A stretch of DNA of 64,000 nucleotides, from positions 39,144,802-39,208,801 of the forward strand of contig JAOWCC010000064.1 of NCBI GenBank assembly GCA_030867875.1. Reading direction: 5' to 3'. This stretch comes from Actinernus sp. WN-2022 (Eukaryota; Cnidaria; Anthozoa; Actiniaria; Actinernidae). The translations under genes were made by a program, and so were the position numbers. The notes under the pieces are model-generated. The model made no database searches, had not been told where the DNA came from, and saw only the letters and a list, made by a program, of their open reading frames with translations. Numbering within the stretch: position 1 is the stretch's first letter; every line of letters begins with the position of its first letter. Below are positions 34,856 to 47,648 of the stretch, piece by piece.

Positions 34856-37800
34856 CTGAAGAGGTAAAATGCGAGAATGTGCAAAGTAAGTATGAAAAGC
34901 TTTGACGAATGGGTAGAACGTTAAACAAACACTTGATAATTCGGTTTCTTCACATCTTAATACACGAGGACGTTTAGGTACTGGACTACTAAACAGTCCA
35001 TGAAAATGGAAACGTCTGTAAGTCCTCATAACCACACTAACTATTAAAGACATAACGATGTTAACGTTTGCTTATCAGGATGGGCTACGTAGATGTTATC
35101 GAGAGGCTAAATGAAGCACATTCCTGGGAACTCGTCCCGCGTGGACTTTTAGACTCGGGAATGTCGGATACCGATATCTTTCTGTGCGTGCCGGATCATT
35201 ATTCAGTTTGATTGAAAACAAAACACAATTCATATTAAAATTAATAACCCACCGCTCGCTTATTAGCCCGCTTCTTTGACTTGTCCACGACAGCGTACTG
35301 CGGCAGTTCCTCAGCGGTAGATCCCCTGTTAGCAGGCGCGCCACGATCTGGTGCGGCAAACTCATCTTCAAGATTGATTTCTCTTGTACTACAAAGACAG
35401 ACAAGAAACATAAAAAAATATATATTCACACCTTAACGGGCAGCAAGACATTTTTTAAAAGGAAGTCATTTTTCTTGTGCTTTACTGCGACTAACGAAAG
35501 TTTACTTTGCTTCACGGCAGAATCGGGCTCATTTTCTTGTGTGAACTTTGGCTCTGAAAATAAATAGATTCAGCTTCTTTTGCAGCTTTGATTCAATTAT
35601 TAACTACCTTTTTCGCTATTTATAAAACCAAACAGTCGAGAACGCATGTGACAGACAGATAGGCGATAATACTTACTCTTGGCGAGGCTTCGATTTCCGT
35701 GATCCTAGAAAAAAAAAAGCAGTTTTAACAAAAAGTAATTTTCCTTTTAATGTAAACATTTTAAAGACAATCCAATCTGCCCACTTGCATTGAAAATTAT
35801 CTTTCATTTCTTAAGATTCCCATAGCCGGGTAACATCTGATAAGCATTGAATGAAATACCAACGCCCTGCAGATAGGCGCTCATAAAGGGTGCCATTTCC
35901 TGCGTAAGGTACTATTGAACACGCACTAACTCCACAACAAATCGTGGAAGGCTTATATACAGACCATTTAGCTGCGTGTTAACAATGCTTACCGACCATT
36001 GAGCTGTGTTAACAAGGCTCGAGCCCTGCGCGCGCAATGATTCATGGGCTCGGGGGTCTTTAAGACTTGCCCGCGCACTGATTCCCATAATAGATGGACT
36101 AAAAAAGTAATATATCTATTTTAAAAACATTCAGTTGTTGGTCGTAAACATTGTAACGGTTTCTTCTAAGCAAACAATGACAACGTGTTAATCACTAACA
36201 GAAACGCAAACGTTTATTTAAGAATGAAAATACTGGGCCCGGCGGAAGCCTGGTTGTCGACTACAGTGTTTCCTTCAGTCCAGAAATAGCTAACCTTTTG
36301 CACATAATTTCTTGCGACGGCAATATATTACGGCAAGGATGACACCAGCAATGGCAAGTACGCCCGCAATAGCTGCACCGACAATGACACCAGCATTTGT
36401 TCCAGCATTTGTTCCAGCACTTGGGCTGGTAGTGGGCTTGGTGGCTAGAGTTTCTAAAGGAACAAGAAAGGACTTATATATTTTCATGACATGCAACATT
36501 CATTATTATTCTTAAACACTCAAGTTGACGTTTATGATGTAAATCTGGAGAAAAAAACACCAACAACTTGTGCAGTGTAGAAACGCTGCGCTTTCTTTAG
36601 CATGTCTAACTAGAATGGATACTGATCATTTTCTTGCACTATTCTTGCTTTGTCAACAATTCCCAAATATTCAGATAACAAAGACTTGGCGGCCATGTTA
36701 AACTAATAAGAGAACGGCCAACAAAGAACCTTTGCTGACGTATACAAATATATAAGTATAATTGTAGCTCATTTCATGCGTACACGTGCATTCCGAGATC
36801 GAATTGGAATTTAGGTTGAGTTTTGTGGAAACAAGTGAGAGATGCCAACAAACTTGACTCGCATATGACAAAGAGTTCGGGAATCGAACCCAGGCCCCAG
36901 AGGTGAGAGGCGAGCGCTTCAACTGCTCGGCCATCCTTGCTTCTCTTAACGCCAACCTCACGTCAATCAAGATGGAGGCGAATATATCACACCATAAAGA
37001 ATAATATTTTTAAAGTATCGCCATAACTGTTGGCTAGTTTGATTTGAGAGAAATGAGTCCGGTAAACTACCACTGCACATATTGTACTGCCATTTGCCTT
37101 TAGAATTGTTGCCAATGTTAATTATAGGATAACTTAATGGGCTCCTGATTTACGATATTCTGACTACACTCAACGAGACGTTCACATTGAATAGTTTATT
37201 AAGGAGTGACAGGCAGTCATCACGCCATAATTACAGTGCGTCATACACGCCTTACTTATGTACATCATGTACAATACATGTAATGTGCCACTACTGATAC
37301 AAAAAAACACTAAAAAACAACTCTTTAGATGTAGTAAAAAATGTGTGGAAACATATTCCCCGACTAATGCAATGGCACAGACCTCCGGGGACGAGGTAAA
37401 CAGTCATTATAACGATATATCAAATCGAAACGAAAAGTAGCCGAGTACTTATTAACTGACTGACTGACGTAGATTGACTGCACCTTTCCCGCCCCGTGCT
37501 TATATAATACCAGCAATCCCTAGAGGATACCCGAGCCTCTACCTTGTGCCGTCAGAATATCAATTTCTGACCAATTCGTTCCTACGTCTCTCAGCCGTCA
37601 GAAATTACATAGTTTACCGTGGCACGTCCTCTTATTGACCACGTTTTGCATCGTCGCATGGCCGGCGACATTGTTGTGGATACTACGAGGCGCTAGACGA
37701 GACACCACGGTAAACTAGCGTACATTTATGTTTTCTTACCAGAACCAACTAAAAAGAGTAAGGCCAAGAAGACAATGAAAATTGTGGGGAAAGTGATTCT

Positions 37801-40800
37801 AACGCGCAATCAATCTAGCGCGAGCGATCTCCAGTGGTATGTCTTCTTATTTCCAATGGCAATCAGGCCATCAGAAAACCAGAAATTATAAATTGAAAAA
37901 CTCGAGTTTACATAAATTGGTTGATACTGTCAAAGCTATAAAACTATGACACTTGAAATTTACTAGGTAACAGGGGTTACATTACGACTGTAGGTTTACA
38001 TAAAAAGAAGGAAAATATAGAAAAAAATTCAGCGTACAGAGTACGACTCGAACCACCGACCTCATGAATGCCCCCTACTTCTAGTCCTCAGACATGCGCA
38101 CTACACTATAGACCTTATGCAATATTCGGGAATACTGCTGTCTTTATTTACGCTGGTCAGCAATGAGCACTGACCAACACATGAGAAAATCAACCTTGAC
38201 AGATAAAACAGCATGCAAAAATAAGTATGGCGCAAAATCAATGCTACGTATTATTATACACACTATGCATAACTCGCGCGGTCACAACACGAAAAAGAGG
38301 CCGGTAGGTCCTCTGGAATGTTGAAGTTGAAATACTAGCAGGAGGCGTGAAACGTGTTGAACATGATTGTTTAGTTGAAAAATGTTTCTTTATAGTGCAA
38401 CCAGCCAGGCGCATAGCAAATTAACGGCATTGTTTCACTGCACATTCGTTCAGTGCATTTCAACATTCCAGAGAACCTACCGCCCTTGTTGACATGCTAG
38501 TTACCAGAACTTATGCATAGGGTTTATTATTCTGTGAAATTTGAGTGCCATGCTGCAGAGTAATTAGGGTTTCAATTTCACTGAATTAAGAGAACTTTGT
38601 ATGAAATCAGTCAGCCATTGCCTTACCAGCCTCGCTTCCGTATTATTTCAAGGGTTTTAATGCTTATAACTGATATTCCCAACATTTTAAAGTTGAGGCA
38701 CATTTCGTAAAACACATTGGTAAGGGGGCACTTATATAAAATCCAGAATGTTTTAAATTTGGGCGAAGATTAAGACAGCTACACCGACCAACCTCGCTTT
38801 CATGATTCGACCCCAGGACCCATGCCGGGGTATTGCATATGGTCTATATGAACGCTTGTCGAAATGAACCAGAGAAAATAACAATGACAATAACGCAGCA
38901 AAATAACAGACAAACAATACTCCCTAATGATCTATGAATGCAGGTATAATTGTTCGAGAAGCAATTTATTAAACTTGTTCTGCGTGTTTCATCATGGTTC
39001 CTTTGAATATCTAACGGCCTGACACAACCATTGGGGCTGATGAAAGCCAGCACCCGGCTTATCCACAGAACGAATTGGAATTTAGCGTGTTGGTTTGTGT
39101 GGAGGGAGCAAAACCGGAGAACCCGGAGAAAAGCCCTCGGAGCAAGGGCGAGATACCAACAAACTCAACTCACATATGGCGCCGCGTCCGGGAATCGAAC
39201 CTGGGCCACAGAGGTGAGGCAAAGCACTTAACCACTGCGCCACCCCAGCTCCCCATAAAGCTTTCTCGATGTTTGAAACCCTGAAGAAACACTTGAACTC
39301 ATTTGAGAAGTAGTATCACAATATTACTGCTGATAAAAAACCTACCAGTAGTTGTTGGAGGCGTATTTTCTGAAAATGAGAAAATACAGGGAAAAGTTTG
39401 GTGAGCTAAACACAAAGTCAGATGACTCATTCACTATCATAATTACAATGATTCCAGCTTAACCAAGCTACCCAATGCTGCCATGGTCTAAAGAAGCCAA
39501 CAACCGTTCAAGCGAATTTTTGATTGATGATGTAGAAGTTAGTGAGGCATTTGCTCCACCAACTTTTGAGATAAAAGCAAATATCGTTCCATCAAAATGC
39601 CAGAATGGGGCATTTCATAGTTTGCCCCACCAACTTAACGGCCGTCAACCTCTATGCCTCGCCAACAATTTGAGTATACACGTGTACAGACTGACTTAGT
39701 ATGTTTGTCAAAATAAAAAACTCTGAATTTGTAACGAGACCTGAAAAACCATGGGGCTGTTGAAAGTCAGGACCCGGCAAATCCTCAGATCGAATTTGAA
39801 TTTAGCGTGTTGGTTTTTGAGGAGGGAGGAAAACCGGAGGAAAACCAAATCAAACGTCAGATTTGTAGCATCCCACATGGATTATAACACTTACTTTTAA
39901 TTACTATTATGTGGAAATGTTTTGCCTGAACAATATATAGCTATGCCATGCTGACAAGGTTAGAGACAGACATGCTCCACATTATGCATGCTGAATCATA
40001 GGTCACATAGCGTGCTTGCAGGCTCTGGTTTATTTGGGATTCCTGTGGTGGGGGAGAGGAAGGGGAAGGAGGCGTGGTACGAAAGCTTTCTCTTTCTCCC
40101 CCTCCTCTCTCCACTCAGAAACCCCAAATTAACCAGAACCCCAAATCACCAGAGCCTGCAAGCAGGCTATAGCTCACAGCGCATGCTCCAGTCTTTTATT
40201 CATTCCCAAGTGTCAATAGTGTTCTCTGTGTCTTCGTTCAGTCGTCCAGTCCGCTAGAAGCTTTAGAAGTCTGAATGAGCTCTTTTTCTGCAGCTTTAAT
40301 TCCACGAAAAAAAAAACTTATGAGAAAGTTTTCACTTTTTTTGCAAGTCGTCGAAATAGTGTTGAGCTTTTACGAAACACATTCAAAGTTTGTTTAGACT
40401 TTGAGGTTGAAGCCAAGAGCTTAATTCGGCAACTTTCAGTTTAGAACTCTATTTATAATCAAAAGTTTAATCATTTGAAGTGTTCTCTGCGTTGAAAAAG
40501 TGATCGTAAAAAAGTGATCTTCATTGACGCCTGTCTTGGTAACGATACAGTTTCCATGCTACTCTCAGTCACTTAAAGTGCAATTAGCGCCATAAAACAA
40601 CATTAACTCTTTTTGCCCAAAATTCTATTTCTGATATACTTCAGATGCCTAACTTAATAATAATGCCATTTGTATAGCGCATATACATAAATGTTCTATG
40701 CGCTTGACAACTACATGTACATTTTACTAAATAAGTGTAAATATAAATATCTGCGCATAAATTACATTCAGCTGAAAACAAGACTGATTACTGTGTACAG

Positions 40801-43798
40801 ATTATAGGTATGTCAAAAAAGGTAGTGTTTTAGTTTAGCTTTGAATTCATTAACGGATGGACTTTACGTTCCATAATGTAGGTGCAGATACCTGGAAGGC
40901 CCACTGACCATAGGACTTAAGTCTGGCAGTAGGACGGACAAGGCGTAATGTATCGTAATGTATTATGCCTAACTTAGTTTTCTTTGAGAAGCAGGAGCAG
41001 AAATTAAACTAGAATAAACGCTACCCGAATTGCGGGATTGATTCATCTTGTGATGTCACAATGAAAATCTACGGGATTTTATTGCAGTAGTTTTCTCTAG
41101 GGAGGGAGTTGATTCATCTTATGACGTCACGGGGTCCACAAAAAGTAACCAAAATTAGGGATTAAATGCCAGATATGTTACAAAATTTGCAAGATTGCTA
41201 GTACCTTTTTGTGAGAAACAACCACAATAGTACAATATTTTTTATTTATTTTTTGACACGATACTTGCACTTTAACAAATGCTTACTACATGTATATGTA
41301 AATGACTTACCACTTGGATAAAGGAAAATGGTATGTGAATCCACAGCTCCTATTCCATTAGTTGCGTTGCACGTATAGTTACCAAAGTCACTATCCAACC
41401 TTACAGTGACTTTATATAAGCTGGTGTGCTTCATTTCCCTGTAGAGTTCCGTATTGCTGGAGTTGTACCATATGATGGTTGGGGTCGGTACTCCATCAGC
41501 CACGCACTTCAGGGTGGAAGTATAATTGAGCCATCCCTCAACTTTATCTGGTGAAGCATTCTTGTCGATTGTTGGTGGATCTGAAACAAACGAGACGTCA
41601 GTGTACTTTATGAAATTGAAACAATATTGTTTTGAGATAGTTACATCGAGCAGCGACACATAAGCTAAGAAATTTCCGAGACGTGATTGGCTAAGACAGT
41701 GGTCTCTCAGCGTACTAGTGGTATTTCAGCGAACAGCAGTGGTGCTGCAAGTCCAGTTCACAGCAGACGCTAGAAATGTGGCCTCTGACAGCTACGATTA
41801 ACGATTTTAGAATTCACACGAAAACGATGTTTAGACTAATGCATCTGGGTTGATATGAGAAAGTTAAGAGCGATTTTGAAGTCGTCGAGTTATAAACACG
41901 TGCCAAAGATCTGCTCAGCATGCATGTTGCTCTCTCCAGCGGTTTGAAGTCCTCGAAATGGAAAATGTCCCAGAACTAGTTAGGTAAGTCAAGTCTATTG
42001 AAGAGTCGTTTTATTCACCATGTTTATGATCCATTGACAAGAAACCCGTACAAACAGGGCTGCGGGTAGCCGCTAAACTCAAGAACTTGTCAAAAGTGAT
42101 CGAAGACCATTTCTTACTCATCCTTAAGTATTAGTGTACTCGATACCGAAAGGGACGTTTCTTTAGTTTTATTAGCTTTTTTAGCAGTTCATTTTCGATT
42201 ATCAAGCTTTTCTTTGAGAATTCGCTGTTATTAACATTCTGACAAGGACATGCAGCATGACGATTTGTTATTTGAGCTCGCAGAAGTAAAAATTAAAACG
42301 CGCCGGTGCGGAAATCAAAGATAATCTAGATGTCTTTTATATATTAATTGCCTTAGATGTCTTTTGATCGTTGGCACCTTGTGATATTTATTATCTACAC
42401 ATATTACTTCATAATTAAGGCGTTGATGGTCCGCGGCTGCTGTGACTTGAACATTAAAATCAAACTAAACCACTCATAAAGCCGAACATAAAGGCAACGA
42501 AGGTGAGACAAAACTCTTTGACATAGGAGCAAGAACTATAGATTGTTTTACTTGGTTCCTTTTTCTTTCAGGTCGTTCTCCTAGTTTGAAGTTAGTCGCA
42601 CGACAAATGACTGCTTCCTCCGGCTTCCAGTGAGCTTCTGTTTCCAGGTATGTCGCTTGTTCTTGTTGCATCAAAACGTAAGAATCATGGTTTGAAACGA
42701 GTATTCAGTGCAAGTGCATCACAGCGAGACAAACGGCAACAGCATGATGGCGTCCATGAAGAAAAGGATCGTGTGAAACATCAGAAACCAGAAATCACAA
42801 ATTGTATTTTTGCTTTTAAAAAGCACTTTTATTTGCAAGCAGGTTTGGTTTATTTCCTACAAAAAAGCATCTTATAAAATATTTATTCGTTCGCAATAAT
42901 TCTACAAAAGTGAAAGTACATCAAAGTAAACATCCTTCGTCAGCAAATGATAAACATCTTTACAAAACGAACGAAGTTTATTATTAAGATCTGCACTGCA
43001 CTCTGTGAAAGTTCGTAGTTGGTGCTGTTGTCTTGCGTTTAATTAGTAGTTTTTGTTTCCGAAAGAACAACAATATTTTCAGTAGTTGTGTGTGATGTAT
43101 AGGGGGGTTTTCTAAACAGCCCGTACACGAACAGGACATATCGTATGGTGAAATCAAAATTTTGAACAACGTATTCAAGGACAATATAGACCTTTTTGCA
43201 CGAGTTAGTGGAAAAGCTTTCACCCACTACGACTTAAATGACGAGTGCAGACCTCTGAATTTAACAATAGAAATAAGTTACTTTATTTAATTACTTTATT
43301 TAATAACAAAGTTGAATGTAATATAACCACATAGCTGCTCGTCTTATACCTGAACTGGGCAAATATCTCCGATACAAACCAAACATTCTAACTAACTGAA
43401 ATGTTAGGATATGTGACCAACGCCTTCGTTAGAAATTAGTCATTTGACATTCGGCTTTGGACACTTTCTAGGACGAGAATCACATTCATGTGGTAAAAAG
43501 AGACCCATACAATGGGAACACCAGATGATGATGGGATGGGTCAAGAGTCAATGAAAAAACTTATGCAGTTAACAGAATGCCAAAATAAATAAGGTAACAA
43601 ACACGTGGCGAGCCACGCCCATGCAAGTCGACTTCTCAATGTACTATGACTGTCGTGCTTTAAAAATAAGAAATTAGTCTTAAGTACTGTAGCTACGCTA
43701 TTACCATTGAGATACCAATAACACATCGATGAACAAAGAACAAACACGCAAACTGCGCATAGGAAACAACATCGCAGTATAACCCACGCACGCACCAT
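34655..43798 (-). CDS. Single-Ig transmembrane receptor with ITIM-like tail (gene B), seven exons
   Basis: Assembled from splice sites: 43798-43705, 41580-41311, 39369-39346, 36453-36295, 35704-35677, 35388-35253, 34855-34655. The coding length is 912 nt (303 residues plus stop) and every junction phase agrees (1,1,1,1,2,0). The parts are a signal peptide, one I-type Ig domain, a Thr/Pro/Ser stalk, one TM helix (AGVIVGAAIAGVLAIAGVIL), a basic stop-transfer (CRRKK) and a cytoplasmic tail. The tail tyrosines are PQYAVVD, LVYAEL (an ITIM), TNYAEI, PQYGNI and AAYGNM; the last two fit YxN sites for Grb2-type SH2 domains. YAEI-x10-YGNI is loosely ITAM-spaced. The tail matches gene A exon for exon, so they are paralogs. 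Location: plasma membrane. A recognition or immune-signalling role is inferred from the tail; the ligand is unknown. Confidence 0.8.
35253..35388 (-). CDS. Gene B exon 6: cytoplasmic YAVVD exon
   Basis: 136 nt, phase 2 to 0. Acidic start, then ELPQYAVVDKSKKRANKR. It corresponds to the gene A exon with two YAAVD motifs. Confidence 0.85.
35677..35704 (-). CDS. Gene B exon 5: 28-nt microexon
   Basis: 28 nt between TTTTTCTAG and GTAAGT, encoding a basic segment (SRKSKPRQ). It moves the phase from 1 to 2 and is required to join the TM exon to the next one in frame. Gene A has a 28-nt exon at the same place. Confidence 0.8.
36295..36453 (-). CDS. Gene B exon 4: stalk and transmembrane helix
   Basis: 159 nt, phase 1-1. 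A Thr/Pro/Ser/Ala stalk (TKPTTSPSAGTNAGTNAG) runs into a hydrophobic helix ending AVIYCRRKKLCAK. Cytoplasmic Cys next to basic residues could be palmitoylated (inference). Confidence 0.88.
36789..36945 (-). mobile_element. tRNA-derived SINE (type 2) in gene B intron
   Basis: The minus strand has a tRNA-like head (A box GGATGGCCGAGCAG, B box GGTTCGATTCC) and then a body shared with the copies at 39030-39254 and 39752-39846. It resembles a tRNA gene but lacks a closed cloverleaf and continues into the SINE body. Confidence 0.75.
37021..39029. other. Gene B intron sequence, nothing further recognised
   Basis: AT-rich intron between the stalk microexon and the TM exon. No Ig or FN3 exon was found here. 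Confidence 0.4.
39030..39254 (-). mobile_element. tRNA-derived SINE (type 2), near full length
   Basis: Minus strand: head GGTGGCGCAGTGGTTAAG with B box GGTTCGATTCC, then body boxes CTCCGGGTTCTCCGGTTTTG and CTAAATTCCAATTCG. Confidence 0.8.
39346..39369 (-). CDS. Gene B exon 3: 24-nt stalk microexon
   Basis: 24 nt between TTTTCAG and GTAGGT, phase 1-1, encoding NTPPTTT. It extends the Thr-rich stalk encoded at the start of the TM exon. It could be skipped without a frame change. Confidence 0.6.
39752..39846 (-). mobile_element. 5'-truncated type 2 SINE
   Basis: Only the body (TCCGGTTTTCCTCCCTCC and CTAAATTCAAATTCG on the minus strand) is present; the tRNA head is missing. Confidence 0.7.
40012..40167. 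mobile_element. Short MITE with GCTTGCAGGCTCTGG ends
   Basis: About 156 bp with inverted ends GCTTGCAGGCTCTGG and CCAGAGCCTGCAAGC. The interior also pairs partly around GGGGAGAGGA/CCTCTCTCC. Lies in a gene B intron. Confidence 0.75.
40570..41275. mobile_element. MITE with CACTTAAAGTGCAA ends, copy 2, split by a LINE fragment
   Basis: Same family as 7700-8086, interrupted at 40657-40965. Its right end is only 35 bp from the donor side of the gene B Ig exon. Confidence 0.8.
40657..40965 (-). mobile_element. 5'-truncated LINE 3' end with 11-bp target duplication
   Basis: 309 bp flanked by TGCCTAACTTA (40646-40656 and 40966-40976). On the minus strand it codes for the C-terminal reverse-transcriptase-protein signature of CR1/L2-type LINEs: LVRPTARLKSYG, FQVSAPTLWN, then FKAKLKHY after stops. 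It ends in a short ATT-rich tail. A typical truncated, dead-on-arrival insertion, nested in the MITE. Confidence 0.85.
41311..41580 (-). CDS. Gene B exon 2: immunoglobulin domain
   Basis: A 270-nt phase 1-1 exon (acceptor TGTTTCAG, donor GTAAGT). Ig signature: TLKCVADGVPTPTIIWY with Cys and Trp, then FGNYTCNATNGIG with the second Cys. I-set-like. Several N-x-S/T sites suggest glycosylation. Confidence 0.92.
43705..43798 (-). CDS. Gene B exon 1: signal peptide
   Basis: Starts at ATG 43798 (MVRAWVILRCCFLCAVCVFV), with a strongly hydrophobic core rich in Cys, and ends in phase 1 at AATG|GTAATA. This start is chosen because it gives a compact signal peptide and joins in frame to the Ig exon. Longer upstream reading would add charged residues. 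Confidence 0.65.
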
Positions 43799-43799
43799 A

Positions 43800-46700
43800 G
43801 ACACCACGCACACTAACACATTTTCGCCGCGCACAACCCATTCACCACCACGACGCACACGAATACACATTTTATGCAAAATACGCACACTAATGAAGGG
43901 TTGGTCACCTTGACGAATTAATCAATCTCTATTTAGAGATGTATTTTTGTCAAGCCTCAGCTTGTTTCCGTCTAACAGTTCTTCTTCGTACAGCTCCTGC
44001 GGTTTCGTATTTACTTTCAGCTTTGCGTTATTATGATAACGATTAAGTTTAAGTGCGTTCATATAAGCAAAGTGTACAACATATGACTGATCAGAGGAAG
44101 TAGAATTCATTGAAGAAAGGTTCCCGATTTTCTGAGAGTTTTCATGCGAAACGTTAGCGAGAAATTTAGTCGCTTGAAAAAATGCTTCCAAACTGAAAAT
44201 GATCGGCACGTCAAAAGTGCTTTATTGTGAGATTTGCTTTTACGACCACATTACATCATATTTCGTTTCTGTAAAGTATCAAAATGCGACTAATTACTAT
44301 AAATATAAGCTATAAAATATATTGCATTGCTATAAATGCTGTGATCCTCGACAAACATGAACTTTAACGTTATTTTGTGGTTGAATTGTAAGATCTTAAA
44401 CGATCTACCACTCGAACTTTCTTTCCTCACCTAAAAAAATTGCTACCTAAGGCAATAACAAGGATCTAAAAACAAATTCAAAACTGTTATGTGGTTCGAG
44501 TATTTTTGTCGAGGATCGTTAAACTTGAGGGGCTGCTTGCACAAAGAAGTTCATTATTATACGCCGTTATCAACAGTCGGTCGCTGTTTCCTTAGAAAGA
44601 TTTGTACATAAATTATTTCAGTTTGATACACGAGTCAGCAGAGCTTTCGTACCACGCTTTTGTTACGGCAAATACGTTCAAGCAAAGAAAGATGGTTCAA
44701 CGGATTCGAATTCACCTCTCGATGCAATTCACGAAGTATTTCTTTTGAAAACAAATATGTGAATTGGCTCTAACTAGTGTATCATTTATAGTGCAATGGT
44801 AGATGGACGGAGGTAAAATATGAATATTTAAGATTTCTTCATTATAATTATTGCTGATGTTTCGATACTATACGTGGACATTACTTCGACATGAATATTG
44901 CTGATACCCGTTTCATTTCAGATATATCAACCTTAGTAATTCAACCATCGCTGTTGTTTATTTTTGAAAGCTGGGTGCAAACTCCGATTTACGTTGGTTT
45001 TACCGCGTATTAGTTGCACTAAAGGTAACTCGAAACATTTAGTTTTATCGAAGTAGCAACAATCCTCCAGTTGTCTAGCGGCGTTAGAGAGTACACAATG
45101 AACACATTTGATTATTTGAACGAACCGGCTTCAGTCGTTGATGAAATAAAACTTTGAAGTTTCGATAGAGCCGGAAGAAAGAGATATCTAATTTACAATG
45201 CTAACTAAATAGACGCGGAATTACTTCCGCCAATTTATTATGCTTGCTTCGAGATGTGATCAAGCTTTAGATTCATCTTCGACCCTAAGCAATGAAGATT
45301 CATTGAGGTTGGATTCAGTTAGTGAATCTTCCTACATGATACAGCTTTTTAAATACAATACACCGGATTCAATAGGAATCAATACGAAACACTCTAAATT
45401 CATGAAATAGAACTTTCAAGGAAAAGATATCTCATTGCAGGTATAAGTTTGAGGGCTGCCTAACGACGCAACTTCCAAAACGTTCTAAAGCTGTACCGCA
45501 CGGCATACATGATCATGTTCAGTCATATAAAAATCCCACCCCCTGTATCGGTCGACTCGGCGTGTATACAGCTATTTCAATAAAGGTTTCCGGGACAAAC
45601 GGCAAGCGACATTGCCAGACCGCAATGGATTGTGGATGTAGCTGAATGTCTGGTAAATAGACTTTTCCGCTTGGCTCAATGTTGTCCCATTTCAGATCAC
45701 GTGACCATCCCCTTGTGTATTGTTTCATTTATTTCTGGTTAACGCATGAGGAGATACGATGATATGAAATACTTCGCACAAAGAATATTATTCCACAAAG
45801 ATTTGAAATGGGACAAAATTGATCCAAGCGGAAAAGGTCTATTCATTTGTTTTTGGGTCAAAACTTTAAGACGAACAGTAATGGCCTCCTGCGAATCGAT
45901 TACACTGTAGTTTATCCGTTGCGCACAGCTGGGCAGTTTGGCCGGGACCTTTTTTGAAATAGGTGAATATTCTAGGGCTGATTAGAGTACCAAACCTGAA
46001 CTTCGTAACTATAACCACAATACCAACCACAGCTAGTTAGTTGATAGAATGTGAACAAGTGCCCAGAAAAAACCACGACAAAAAAGAAAATATACAAAGC
46101 ATTCCAAGGCTTTCATGACTAAAATTAAGTGTAAAAATGTTTTCGTTGCTATAACACACATGACTTAAAAAGAAAACGGAGACAAGAATTAAGAACTAAC
46201 GAATTCATAAAACAACAACGTATTCGGTCGCTTGGTTTCAGCTATTCTTATTCGAACATGTGAATTAGCTGGGTCCTGACTTTGATCAGCTCCTATAGTT
46301 GTTTCAGGTCCCGTTAAAAGATATAAAAACTTAAGGTGCAGTATCGAATAGCATTGTTTGATAACGCGACAAACTTCTTTATACATGCAGCCCAGTATTA
46401 ATACTACAAAAATACGTGTTTTAATATTTAGAACATTAACATCATATAAAATATATATTCATGCAAAACTATAATAATATGAAAATGTAAAAATATTTAA
46501 AAATTGTTTCTAAATTCTATCAAAATGTATTTGCTTACTACAAATTGGTTGCGTATTTATTCTACAAATACTACGAATAATTATGTCTTGCGACAGTTTT
46601 GTAATAGAAAACATTCGTAAAACAAATCTAAGAAATGAATCAACAGAATGTTGCTTTTCTTAACTTAGTCATTCAGACTGAATACATTTGGCGCATGCGT

Positions 46701-47381
46701 TATCGAATAGCACACTTCGTTAAGTGCGAGGGCAGAAAAATATGACTAAACTGAAGAATTAAAATAAAACACTTTAAAAAAAAAATGTTAGGGAAAACAC
46801 AGATTCGCTTTCGTCGGACAAACGAGCACACAACAAATAATTCTATCTAATCAAATCTCTAGAAAATACGACCCAATCAGATTCTCCATCGTACACATTT
46901 TCCAAGACAGTACCTATACTAGTCAAATATGTCTAAAACTAAAAAGCTCGTGAATGTTACATAACTTATCTCAACGCACAAAAATATAACTTTAAAAAGT
47001 AAACCGTTCTGTATGGTTCCCTTTCATAAGCAAAACAATTACACGGCAAAGTATCAAAATACTCAAATTAATAAAAATTATAAAAATATATCCTGAGATT
47101 TGCACAAAATTATAAGTTTGCAATAAAAGCTACTATGAAATTAATTATTTTCGTTTGTGCGTCTCTATTTCCATGTACACAGATCACAGATCACAGATAA
47201 TCTTTGTTTTCCTAAATAACGGTATTTGCTATGGAAATTTAATCAATATTAATTTCTTCTTGCTATAGATTGTCTATGTGCCGGGATATAAAGAGCGGTC
47301 ATCAAATAGCATGATTAATAAAATAGTCGTCTACTTTTGTGCATATCTGTACTGTGTCACTCAAAGTACTCAAGCAAATGT
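43800..47381. other. Region between the two receptor genes, no gene recognised
   Basis: AT-rich DNA. A 95-codon minus frame at 43922-44209 has no recognised domain. A stretch at 45680-45770 resembles 33455-33560 (GTTAACGCATGAG...GAAATAC), so a diverged repeat is likely. Confidence 0.4.
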
Positions 47382-47648
47382 AATACTCCAGTTTCGTATT
47401 CGAAAATTACCGCTGAATGCAATGACAACAGACGCATATACGCAGGGTTAGCCTCATTCTGAAGTTAAACATTCACTAATAGCAGCGAGGTGGGCTATTC
47501 ACAACACTGTGTATTGTTGTAGTTTCACGCTTTGCACCTTCTCGCTGGTATTTAAGAATGTTTAACTTCAGAATGAGGCTAACCCTGCGTACATGCGTCT
47601 GTAGTCATTGCATTCAGCGGTAATTTTCGAATACGAAACTGGACTATT
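47382..47648. mobile_element. Foldback MITE, family F, copy 2
   Basis: Palindrome with ends AATACTCCAGTTTCG and CGAAACTGGACTATT, same family as 9841-10107. Confidence 0.9.

Noticed and set aside
36880..36945. tRNA gene on the minus strand
   Set aside because: A and B boxes are present, but the acceptor stem does not close and the sequence runs into a repeated SINE body.
42474..42877. Overlapping frames of 66-75 codons on both strands
   Set aside because: Lys/Arg-rich chance frames without domain pattern; they do not connect in phase with gene B exons.
43541..43888. A 115-residue membrane protein
   Set aside because: Only the part from ATG 43798 to the donor at 43705 fits, as the signal-peptide exon of gene B; the rest reads through intron.
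43922..44209. A 95-codon minus-strand gene
   Set aside because: No recognised domain and no splice or repeat support; left unannotated.
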